This document shows, piece by piece, positions 1 to 5,281 of a stretch of DNA of 6,350 nt. A model generated the notes under the pieces. The model was not told where the DNA came from. It was given only the letters and a program-made list of their open reading frames with translations, and ran no database searches. Positions within the stretch are counted from its first letter, which is position 1; every line of letters begins with the position of its first letter. This DNA comes from Lachnospiraceae bacterium (GTDB taxonomy: Bacteria; Bacillota; Clostridia; Lachnospirales; Lachnospiraceae): assembly GCA_014804385.1 (NCBI GenBank), contig JAAUZW010000001.1:1-6350 (forward strand). Reading direction: 5' to 3'. Position numbers and translations under genes: made by a program.

Positions 1-587
1 ATTCGCTCGGAGAAAGAATAGCGCACGGACTCCGCTTCCTGTGCCGCGCTTCCGACTGTGGTATTCTCACCGCCGCCAGACGCCGCACCGTGTTCAAAAT
101 CATACACCGTGACCGTCTCTGTCTCCGCATCCACGATCCAGTACTCGCGCGCGCCCGCTTCGCGGTAGAGCTTCACTTTCCGCTCGTAATCCATCTTTTT
201 ACTCGAAGGGGAAACAATCTCGATTATCCAGTCCGGCGCACCCTGACAGCCTTTCTCATCCAGCTTATCCCGATCGCAGATCACAGAAATGTCCGGTTCT
301 ACATAATTCTTTCTGCCCTTTTTAATATATACCCCGTAAGGAGCAGGCAGCACGCGGCAAGAACCCTTGTTCTCTGCGATATAGTTCCATATTTTTGCGC
401 TGATGGCCATTTGAAGCATTTGATGAATCGTCGTAGGCGCCTCCATTCGAAACAACTCTCCGTCGATCAACTCCGCCCGTTCTCCCTCCGGGAGCGCCTC
501 GATATCCGCGATCGTGTAGCCTTTTCCGCCTTTCAGCATATTAAATCCTTCCTCTCGTTCCCAATCTTCTGGTCTTTTGATTTCCAT
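1..587 (-). CDS. Uma2 family (DUF820) restriction-endonuclease-fold protein, C-terminus cut by window edge
   Basis: The minus-strand frame is open from 587 to the left edge: 195 complete codons and no stop. The protein has the Uma2/DUF820 signature. YTIADIEALPEGERAELIDGE lies near residues 24-44, EPDISVICD at 97-105, and PDWIIEIVSPSSKKMDYERK at 118-137, followed by Y-x-x-A-G-x-x-E-Y-W-I-V-D to 153. D99, E123 and K137 are the likely PD-(D/E)XK active-site residues, all present. Family members are usually about 190-220 residues, so only some 15-30 are missing. Uma2 proteins are widespread in bacteria, often in many copies, and their cellular role is poorly known; nuclease activity is predicted from the fold. 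The start is uncertain. ATG at 587 follows GGAGGA at 596-591 with a short gap of 3-4 nt. ATG at 539 follows GAGGAAGG at 554-547 with a better 7-nt gap. The frame is also open upstream to an ATG at 776. The gene is divergent from the GNAT gene. Confidence 0.88.
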   Translation of the reverse strand, partial: MEIKRPEDWEREEGFNMLKGGKGYTIADIEALPEGERAELIDGELFRMEAPTTIHQMLQMAISAKIWNYIAENKGSCRVLPAPYGVYIKKGRKNYVEPDISVICDRDKLDEKGCQGAPDWIIEIVSPSSKKMDYERKVKLYREAGAREYWIVDAETETVTVYDFEHGAASGGGENTTVGSAAQEAESVRYSFSER

Positions 588-803
588 TTTTCCTCCATTC
601 CGCATTGCCCTTTGCGGGCTGTCTTCATTGTGCTGCGGCAGGAGGTATGCTCCTATGGAGTTTTTTTGGGCCGCCTCCGCCGCATCTTCTATTTTCGTGT
701 TACAAATGTGAGTAAGCGGCAGAAACTGCCTGTTGTGCGAATGCACGGATGCGTCTTTTGCGACGCGGAAACCCATGAGAGGGTTTCGTTCTATTTACTC
801 TGT
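588..803 (-). other. Predicted 5' leader or alternative N-terminal extension of the Uma2 gene, hairpin-rich
   Basis: This stretch lies between the predicted minus-strand transcription start (about 803) and the preferred Uma2 start. It can be read in two ways. As RNA, it holds a run of perfect short hairpins: GAAACCC/GGGTTTC at 787-768, GCGTC/GACGC at 765-750, GTGC/GCAC at 746-735, GGCAG/CTGCC at 730-718, CTCC/GGAG at 660-650, AGGAG/CTCCT at 654-640, and GCCC/GGGC at 619-607. As protein, the Uma2 frame is stop-free back to 794, with an ATG at 776 that would add 63 residues. No Shine-Dalgarno sequence precedes 776, and I recognise no domain in the extension. Which reading is right cannot be settled from the sequence alone. 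Confidence 0.35.
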
Positions 804-809
804 ACGCTC

Positions 810-838
810 AGTATACGCCTCGCCCTGGTGTATGTCAA
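810..838 (-). promoter_or_regulatory. Minus-strand promoter for the Uma2 transcript
   Basis: On the minus strand a perfect -35 box TTGACA (838-833) is followed by a 17-nt spacer and a -10 box TATACT (815-810, 5 of 6 matches). Transcription would begin near 803 and run toward the Uma2 gene, giving a leader of about 216 nt to the ATG at 587. It is the mirror image of the plus-strand promoter at 874-902. Confidence 0.7.
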
Positions 839-848
839 GATATCTTTT

Positions 849-862
849 TGTAAACGTTTTTG
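849..862. promoter_or_regulatory. Cre-like / LacI-family operator between divergent promoters
   Basis: TGTAAACGTTTTTG contains the palindromic core AAACGTTT (852-859). It matches 12 of 14 positions of the Gram-positive catabolite-responsive consensus TGWAANCGNTNWCA, failing only at the last two. The core sits at 855/856, essentially at the midpoint (856) of the two outward-facing -35 boxes. A bound LacI/GalR-family protein such as CcpA could therefore affect both promoters. The same core, with matching flanks G-N-core-NN-GC, recurs upstream of the substrate-binding protein at 5282-5295. The identity of the binding protein is inferred. Confidence 0.55.
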
Positions 863-873
863 CGTATTCTCTA

Positions 874-902
874 TTGACACGCTCTTGCGCTGTCGGTATA
901 CT
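874..902 (+). promoter_or_regulatory. Plus-strand promoter of the divergent pair
   Basis: A perfect -35 box TTGACA (874-879), a 17-nt spacer and a -10 box TATACT (897-902) predict transcription from about 909. The transcript would first meet the 21-codon ORF at 942, then the GNAT and HD-GYP genes, since no terminator separates them. It shares the longer string GTATACTGA around its -10 box with the minus-strand promoter. Confidence 0.72.
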
Positions 903-941
903 GAATGCAATCGAGCGGTCAAAAGAAGAAAGGAGACAGGG

Positions 942-1007
942 ATGGAGCGGGGAAAAGCGCCCTGCTCTCAAACAGGTTGTAATTTTGTTAAAAGTACGAT
1001 AAAATGA
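942..1007 (+). CDS. Possible 21-residue small protein or leader peptide
   Basis: ATG at 942 is preceded by AAAGGAG (929-935) at an ideal 6-nt spacing, about 33 nt after the transcription start predicted from the promoter at 874-902. The frame runs 21 codons to TGA at 1005-1007. The peptide starts MERGKAPC and contains two cysteines (residues 8 and 13), four lysines and no recognisable domain. It is not hydrophobic enough to be a membrane peptide. A hairpin (AGCGGGG at 946-952 with CCCTGCT at 960-966, one G-U pair) lies within its first codons. Its 3' end overlaps the promoter proposed for the GNAT gene. It could be a real small protein, a translated leader that controls the downstream genes, or a chance ORF with a good ribosome binding site. 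I do not recognise it and assign no function. Confidence 0.35.
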   Translation: MERGKAPCSQTGCNFVKSTIK

Positions 1008-1013
1008 TATAAG
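985..1013 (+). promoter_or_regulatory. Promoter immediately upstream of the GNAT gene
   Basis: TTGTTA (985-990, 4 of 6), a 17-nt spacer and TATAAG (1008-1013, 5 of 6) with a TGn extended -10 element (TGA at 1005-1007). The start would be near 1020, about 34 nt before the GNAT start codon. An overlapping alternative is TTGTAA (977-982) with TAAAAT (1000-1005), also with a 17-nt spacer. Confidence 0.5.
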
Positions 1014-1053
1014 ATATATTTTCCGATACGAGAGTAAGGAGCCGCGGATTATT

Positions 1054-1524
1054 TTGGGGATGCCGTACCAGATCAGAAGTGCATATCGGGAGGATTGGGA
1101 GGAGGCCATGTCCTTGGCATGGCGGACTTTTTTGCAGTTTGAGGCGGACGACTACTCCCCTGAGGGTGTCAAAAATTTTGAGAATTTTATCACGGATACG
1201 ACCCTCTATAGAATGTTCGTTATGGGGGCATATCAGATGTTTGTGGCGCTGGATGGAGAGAAGATCGTAGGAATGATCACGCTTCGGGATATGACGCACA
1301 TCTCTTTGTTGTTTGTGGACGAAAAATACCACAGACAGGGGATTGGCCGTGCACTGATGCTGTATCTGGAGAATTATCTTCTGACGGAGATGCAGGCCTC
1401 CCGTGTGACGGTAAATTCTTCTCCCTATGGAGTGGAATTTTATCACAGACTGGGCTTCCGGGATCTGCACCCGGTACAAAAGAAAGACGGAATCATCTAC
1501 ACGCCGATGGAGTTTATATTGTGA
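1054..1524 (+). CDS. GNAT family N-acetyltransferase
   Basis: This is a 156-residue single-domain protein of the Gcn5-related N-acetyltransferase family, which transfers an acetyl group from acetyl-CoA to an amine. Motif A is clear: beta-strand ISLLFVDEKY followed by the acetyl-CoA pyrophosphate loop R94-Q-G-I-G-R-A100. Motif B is present as VTVNSSPYGVEFYHRLGF (about 118-135), the usual C-terminal segment. The substrate cannot be told from sequence. The start is TTG at 1054 (12 nt after AAGGAG at 1036-1041) or ATG at 1060 (18 nt after it). Both spacings are long; the two choices differ by two residues and the protein is otherwise of normal length. It ends 22 nt before the HD-GYP gene with no terminator between, so the two are probably co-transcribed. 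Confidence 0.9.
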   Translation: MGMPYQIRSAYREDWEEAMSLAWRTFLQFEADDYSPEGVKNFENFITDTTLYRMFVMGAYQMFVALDGEKIVGMITLRDMTHISLLFVDEKYHRQGIGRALMLYLENYLLTEMQASRVTVNSSPYGVEFYHRLGFRDLHPVQKKDGIIYTPMEFIL

Positions 1525-1546
1525 GAAATTAGGACGAGGGAATTTT

Positions 1547-2803
1547 ATGGAGTATATTAAGAGTAAAGATATTTATCTGTTGATGCGGGATATTCTGAAA
1601 CTGATCAATCCCACCCTGATGGAACATGGATCCAGGGTGGCGTACATAGTATATAAGATGCTGCGGGAGGAAAACCGTTACGAGGAGTTTGAACTGGCAG
1701 ATATTGTCATGGTGGCGACGATGCATGATATCGGTGCATATAAGACGGAGCAGACCAGGATCAATGATATGCTGCAGTATGAGACCAGAGAAAGTATGGC
1801 GCATTCTATCTACGGTCATCTGCTTTTTAAGTATCTTTCTCCTGTGCCGGAGCTGGCGAGAGTGATCATGTATCACTGCAGGGATTATGAGAAGCTGCAG
1901 AATGTTGACTATGAATATAAGGATGTGGCGGCCTATATCAATATCGCTGAGAAGATAGATATCTATTCTGGTACTATGGGCGCCCAGTTTGATTCGCGCA
2001 TGTTCCAGAAACAGGCTGGCACGAAGCTCTCCGCTACAGGCCTGGAACGGTTTTATCAGTGTGATGCAAAATACGGGATACTGGAAAAATTAAAAAGCGG
2101 TGAGTTTAAGAAAGAACTGGATGAGATTGCAGAGTACATGATCTTTTCCAATGAGGGTAAAAAAGTATTTCTTGATATGCTGATCTATTGTATGGGATTT
2201 TTCAAGGAGAGCATGGTGTTTGATACGGTCACCACAATCTGCATCTGTGAGGAACTCTCGAGCCGATTATTTTTACCGGAACATGAAAAGGAGATGATCT
2301 ACTATGCGGCGCTGCTCCATGATCTGGGTATGATCGGCATCTCCAGGGATGTAATTACGGCTCCCCGGAAGCTGAGACCGGAGGAGGTCAAGCATGTCCG
2401 CACACATGTGGCGATCACGGAGGAGAAGCTGAAAGGAAAGATGGACAGCGAAGTGGTGAGTATCGCGCTGGCGCACCATGAGAGAGGAGACGGGAGCGGT
2501 TATCCGCAACGGCTGAATGAGAAGAAGATATCTCTTCAGCAGGGGGTATTACAAGTGGCGGATGCGGTCAGCGCTCTGGTAAATAAGAGAAGCTACAGAG
2601 AGGCGTTTCCGAAACAGCAGGTACTTCAGTTCCTGGCGGAAGAGGTGAAAAGGAAACGTTTTAAGGAATCGATAGTCAGGGTGCTTGCTGATTCTTATGA
2701 TGAGATCATGGTGCGTGTGAAAGAAGAGTCGGCCAGGATTCTGAAAATGTATCAGGTGTTGAATATGCAATATCAGCAGGTGAGCGTGAAGTATAAAATC
2801 TAA
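1547..2803 (+). CDS. Tandem HD / HD-GYP domain protein, probable cyclic-di-GMP phosphodiesterase
   Basis: This 418-residue soluble protein has two HD-superfamily domains. The N-terminal domain (about 15-140) keeps H27, H60-D61 in MHDIG, H86 and H110. It has lost the second histidine and glutamate of the HHE motif (YHCRD at 109-113), has no GYP motif, and has E135 where the last metal aspartate is expected. The C-terminal domain (about 220-390) is a near-complete HD-GYP: H258-D259 in LLHDLG, H287, H310-H311-E312, GDGSGYP at 314-320, and D339 in VADAVSAL. By spacing from the HD pair, the usual first histidine is D226. HD-GYP enzymes hydrolyse cyclic-di-GMP to pGpG or GMP using two or three metal ions. 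The degenerate first domain may be structural or regulatory. The start at 1547 follows GAGGG (1536-1540) with a 6-nt gap; the frame extends 40 codons upstream inside the GNAT gene but without family similarity. It lies in an apparent operon with GNAT and is followed by yesL and a diguanylate cyclase. Confidence 0.93.
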   Translation: MEYIKSKDIYLLMRDILKLINPTLMEHGSRVAYIVYKMLREENRYEEFELADIVMVATMHDIGAYKTEQTRINDMLQYETRESMAHSIYGHLLFKYLSPVPELARVIMYHCRDYEKLQNVDYEYKDVAAYINIAEKIDIYSGTMGAQFDSRMFQKQAGTKLSATGLERFYQCDAKYGILEKLKSGEFKKELDEIAEYMIFSNEGKKVFLDMLIYCMGFFKESMVFDTVTTICICEELSSRLFLPEHEKEMIYYAALLHDLGMIGISRDVITAPRKLRPEEVKHVRTHVAITEEKLKGKMDSEVVSIALAHHERGDGSGYPQRLNEKKISLQQGVLQVADAVSALVNKRSYREAFPKQQVLQFLAEEVKRKRFKESIVRVLADSYDEIMVRVKEESARILKMYQVLNMQYQQVSVKYKI

Positions 2804-2845
2804 AATAAATCATAGTTTTACAATTTTTTGATATTTTTATGGATT

Positions 2846-2874
2846 TTGACACGCTACTGTACTATAATAATAAT
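2846..2874 (+). promoter_or_regulatory. Promoter of the yesL-diguanylate cyclase pair
   Basis: A perfect TTGACA (2846-2851), a 17-nt spacer and AATAAT (2869-2874, 5 of 6). The start would be near 2881, giving a leader of about 42 nt to the yesL ATG. A perfect TATAAT also occurs at 2863-2868, but it is only 11 nt from the TTGACA and would need a weaker -35 (TGGATT, 2840-2845). No GC-rich terminator stem is seen after the HD-GYP gene, so read-through into yesL is also possible. Confidence 0.6.
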
Positions 2875-2922
2875 CGTGGTAGTAGTGATTGCGACAAAAA
2901 ATGAGTGTCTGTGGAGAAACAG

Positions 2923-3603
2923 ATGGGTAAGATTTTAGATATGGACAGCCCGGTAATGCGGGTGTTAAATCGTGTGGCGGATTTGATGATCCTGAATTTC
3001 CTGATGATAATTTGCTGTATCCCGATCATAACAGCGGGGGCGGCGTTTACGGCGATGCACTATGTACTGCTTAAGATCGTCCGTGGTGAAGAGGGATATC
3101 TTATCAGAGGCTTTTTTAAATCTTTTAAGGCAAATTTTAAGCAGGCGACGTTGCTATGGCTTATGATGCTTTTGGTTGTAGCAGTCTACGTGGGAGATTG
3201 TCTGATCTTCAATTACTCGGCACTGGAATTCCCTAAAGCGTTGATGATCGCTGTAGTGGCAGTGGCGGTATTGGGTTTGATGATGGCGGTTTATGTGTTC
3301 CCATTACAGGCACGCTTTGAAAATTCGATAAAAAACACATTAAAGAATGCGTTGATATTGGCGTTTGCTAACCTGCCCAAGACGATTCTGATGATGGTAT
3401 GCTATGTGATACCCCTTGTGATTGCCTATTTTTCGAACTATGCACTTATTTTTGTCTTTATGTTTGGCATTTCGGCGCCGGCTTATGGGGCGGTGTGCTT
3501 ATACAGTGGTATTTTTAAAAAACTGGAACCGGAATCGGAGGAGTTATCCGATCTGGATTTCTCTCTGAAGATCGAAGAGGAGAGTGAGGAGAACGATGGA
3601 TAA
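2923..3603 (+). CDS. YesL family (DUF624) integral membrane protein
   Basis: This 226-residue protein begins with the family's characteristic N-terminus, MGKILDMDSPVMRVLNRVADL, then CCIPIITAGAAFTAMHYV and the loop GYLIRGFFKSFKANFKQATLLW. Hydrophobic segments near residues 22-48, 76-95, 107-128, 154-171 and 174-195 suggest about five membrane helices, with an acidic tail (about 202-226). YesL proteins of Firmicutes are commonly encoded with carbohydrate ABC transporters; their biochemical function is not established. ATG at 2923 was chosen because GGAG (2913-2916) precedes it by 6 nt and homologues start with M-G-K. In-frame GTG codons at 2905 and 2911 lack a convincing ribosome binding site. 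The stop codon overlaps the start of the diguanylate cyclase, so the two are translated from one message. The acidic C-terminus doubles as the cyclase ribosome binding site (GAGGAG, 3586-3591). Confidence 0.9.
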   Translation: MGKILDMDSPVMRVLNRVADLMILNFLMIICCIPIITAGAAFTAMHYVLLKIVRGEEGYLIRGFFKSFKANFKQATLLWLMMLLVVAVYVGDCLIFNYSALEFPKALMIAVVAVAVLGLMMAVYVFPLQARFENSIKNTLKNALILAFANLPKTILMMVCYVIPLVIAYFSNYALIFVFMFGISAPAYGAVCLYSGIFKKLEPESEELSDLDFSLKIEEESEENDG

Positions 3604-5083
3604 TCAGAATAAGTCAAGTATATTACAGTGGGTTCTTCCGACAGGCGTCATGCTGGTGGTTGTTGTAATTATGCTGTTTCGGTTTTGGTCAAAAAGCGGT
3701 ACGGAATCGGAGAACGCTGTCTTTAAGACATTGATTTCATCGACAGAGACTTATGCGAGCGGCTTCCTGCATGAGCTGGAGAAGGTGGGGAAGACAGGAG
3801 AGCCGATCAGTATACTGCTCGGAGACGAGGGCACTGCAGATAATGCAAGAGTAGCGGAGCTTCTTCAGGTGACGGCGGACAGTGCCGATGTGGATAAGGT
3901 TATCTTTAGTGATATAAATGGTGTTGGCATAGATCAAACGGGCGCCTCCGTGGAGCTTGGACAGGAGAGCTGGTTCGAGGAAGTCCGTGGTACAGAGTCT
4001 TCCTATATATATATAGAGGAGGAACAGGCGATCGTCGTGACGGAGCGTGTCAATTCTGACAAAGCACAGGGCTATCTGCTTATGTTCTATCCTATGAGTA
4101 AGTTTTCCGATATGCTGTTGAATTCCGGCTTCGACTCCAGCAGTTTTCTGGCTATCGTGGATATGGAAGGCGAAATTTTGGGCGCGAGCGGCGCTACGGA
4201 TAACGTATGCCTTAAAGATGGCAATATTCTGACCACCATTGAAAAAGAGAATCGTGAAGCCACCAAATCGCTTCGCGGCCGTATGAATAATGGTTCTCGC
4301 GGAAATATTTATATAAGTATGAACAACCAGGAGCAGCTGTTAACTTTTGTACCGCTTGGAGCGCCGGGCTGGGATATGATACTGGGAGTCAGCGAGGCCT
4401 ATGTGAACAGACAGGTAGGATATCTGCGCAAGAATACGAGTAACATGGTCGGGTCACTGTTGCTTGTGATCGTCATATTCTTCTGCATTGTTATGGTCAT
4501 CAATATTGTGGGTAAGATCCGCAGCAATGAGAAAAAGAAAGAACTGGAGAATAAGGCGGATACAGATCAGCTGACCGGCCTCAATAATAAACTGGCTACA
4601 GAGCGTAAGATTAAGGAATACATGGCGCAGCATCCGGATAAGCAGTCTATGATGTTCATTCTGGATATTGATAATTTTAAGAAGATCAACGATACGATGG
4701 GTCATGCTTTTGGTGATGAGGTGTTGCGTTCGCTGGGAACACAGATCGGATCGATTTTCCGTGCCAGTGATATCATTGGTCGTGTGGGCGGCGATGAGTT
4801 CATGGTATTTTTGAAGGATATCCCGACGGATGAGACGATTCTGAAAGAGGCGCAAAAGGTGGAGGAATTCTTTAAGAACTTCCAGGCAGGAGAATATGTT
4901 AAGTATAAAGCCACCGCCAGTATCGGTGTGGCGGTATTTCCTCAGGAGGGAGCGGAATTTGAGGCGCTTTATAAGGCGGCAGATCAGGGCCTGTATAAAG
5001 CTAAGAAGCGGGGTAAGAACCAGCTGGCATTTTACCGTGACAGAGTCCCGGCGGATCAGGAACAGCCTAAAACAGAAGAGTAA
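3596..5083 (+). CDS. Membrane-anchored sensor diguanylate cyclase (Cache-like extracellular domain plus GGDEF)
   Basis: This 495-residue protein makes cyclic-di-GMP from two GTP. A membrane helix lies at about 12-30, then an extracellular sensor region (about 32-284), then a second helix (about 285-308) and a short linker, and a GGDEF domain (about 315-480). The sensor resembles a dCache fold, with W126-F127 and the strands IYIEEEQAIVVTERV and SFLAIVDMEGEILGAS; this assignment is by pattern only and the ligand is unknown. In the GGDEF domain DTDQLTGLNNK (322-332), LDIDNFKKINDTMGHAFGDE and the intact G398-G-D-E-F402 are all present. RASD at 389-392 lies exactly five residues before GGDEF, matching the RxxD inhibitory site, so product feedback is likely. 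The C-terminus has the usual ADQGLYKAKKRGKN. ATG at 3596 follows GAGGAG (3586-3591) by 4 nt and overlaps the yesL stop by 8 bp, indicating translational coupling. GTG at 3584 is a less likely start. A strong terminator follows. Confidence 0.96.
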   Translation: MDNQNKSSILQWVLPTGVMLVVVVIMLFRFWSKSGTESENAVFKTLISSTETYASGFLHELEKVGKTGEPISILLGDEGTADNARVAELLQVTADSADVDKVIFSDINGVGIDQTGASVELGQESWFEEVRGTESSYIYIEEEQAIVVTERVNSDKAQGYLLMFYPMSKFSDMLLNSGFDSSSFLAIVDMEGEILGASGATDNVCLKDGNILTTIEKENREATKSLRGRMNNGSRGNIYISMNNQEQLLTFVPLGAPGWDMILGVSEAYVNRQVGYLRKNTSNMVGSLLLVIVIFFCIVMVINIVGKIRSNEKKKELENKADTDQLTGLNNKLATERKIKEYMAQHPDKQSMMFILDIDNFKKINDTMGHAFGDEVLRSLGTQIGSIFRASDIIGRVGGDEFMVFLKDIPTDETILKEAQKVEEFFKNFQAGEYVKYKATASIGVAVFPQEGAEFEALYKAADQGLYKAKKRGKNQLAFYRDRVPADQEQPKTEE

Positions 5084-5087
5084 AGTG

Positions 5088-5116
5088 AAAGGACAGCTCG
5101 AGGAGCTGTCCTTTTT
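5088..5116 (+). terminator. Rho-independent terminator after the diguanylate cyclase
   Basis: AAAGGACAGCTC (5088-5099) pairs perfectly with GAGCTGTCCTTT (5103-5114) around a GAG loop. This gives a 12-bp stem ending in a run of five T (5112-5116), four nucleotides after the cyclase stop codon. It separates the yesL-cyclase unit from the sugar-transport gene, which therefore needs its own promoter. Confidence 0.95.
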
Positions 5117-5148
5117 AACATAAAGAGAATTGTCGAGCGGTGGTTTCC

Positions 5149-5166
5149 TACGAAAAAATTTTCGTA
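5149..5166. repeat. 18-bp perfect inverted repeat, possible operator
   Basis: TACGAAAAAATTTTCGTA consists of two 8-bp perfect arms (TACGAAAA / TTTTCGTA) around AA. It lies in AT-rich DNA about 80 bp upstream of the -35 box of the substrate-binding-protein promoter and 33 bp after the terminator. It could be a binding site for a dimeric regulator, or just part of the AT-rich upstream sequence. It lacks the GC stem expected of a terminator. Confidence 0.4.
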
Positions 5167-5244
5167 AATTGAAGCGTTTTGCGCGATAAAATAAAAAAAT
5201 TGGGTAAATATATGTAAAATGTATAAAAAATTTAAAAATAAAGG

Positions 5245-5273
5245 TTGTCAATATGGGAAATGTGTGCTAGTAT
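5245..5273 (+). promoter_or_regulatory. Promoter P1 of the substrate-binding protein gene
   Basis: TTGTCA (5245-5250, 5 of 6), a 17-nt spacer and TAGTAT (5268-5273, 4 of 6) with an extended -10 TGC at 5265-5267. AT-rich A/T tracts just upstream (about 5187-5242) resemble an UP element. The start would be near 5280, right at the AAACGTTT operator and about 82 nt before the start codon. Confidence 0.65.
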
Positions 5274-5281
5274 TTAATTAC

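Noticed and set aside
946..966. Hairpin AGCGGGG/CCCTGCT as a terminator
   Set aside because: No T-run follows, and it lies within the possible 21-codon ORF. It was kept only as a possible leader hairpin.
733..1002. 89-codon plus-strand frame starting with GTG
   Set aside because: It crosses both divergent promoters and the operator, has no ribosome binding site, and its product has no recognisable pattern.
90..1007. 305-codon plus-strand frame
   Set aside because: Its first part is antisense to the Uma2 gene and the translation has no domain. Only its last 21 codons, behind a good ribosome binding site at 929-935, were kept as a possible small ORF.
988..1479. 163-codon minus-strand frame over the GNAT gene
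   Set aside because: It is antisense to a gene with clear GNAT motifs A and B and its own translation has no family signature.
1427..1546. 40-codon upstream extension of the HD-GYP gene
   Set aside because: It lies inside the GNAT coding region in another frame, and ATG at 1547 has a well-spaced GAGGG ribosome binding site. The extension looks like shadow translation.
2901..2930. 9-codon ORF starting ATG at 2901 before yesL
   Set aside because: No ribosome binding site precedes it and nothing distinguishes it from chance. It overlaps the yesL start in another frame.
4454..5251. 265-codon minus-strand frame
   Set aside because: It is antisense to the GGDEF domain and runs through the terminator. 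It has no domain and no upstream promoter or ribosome binding site.
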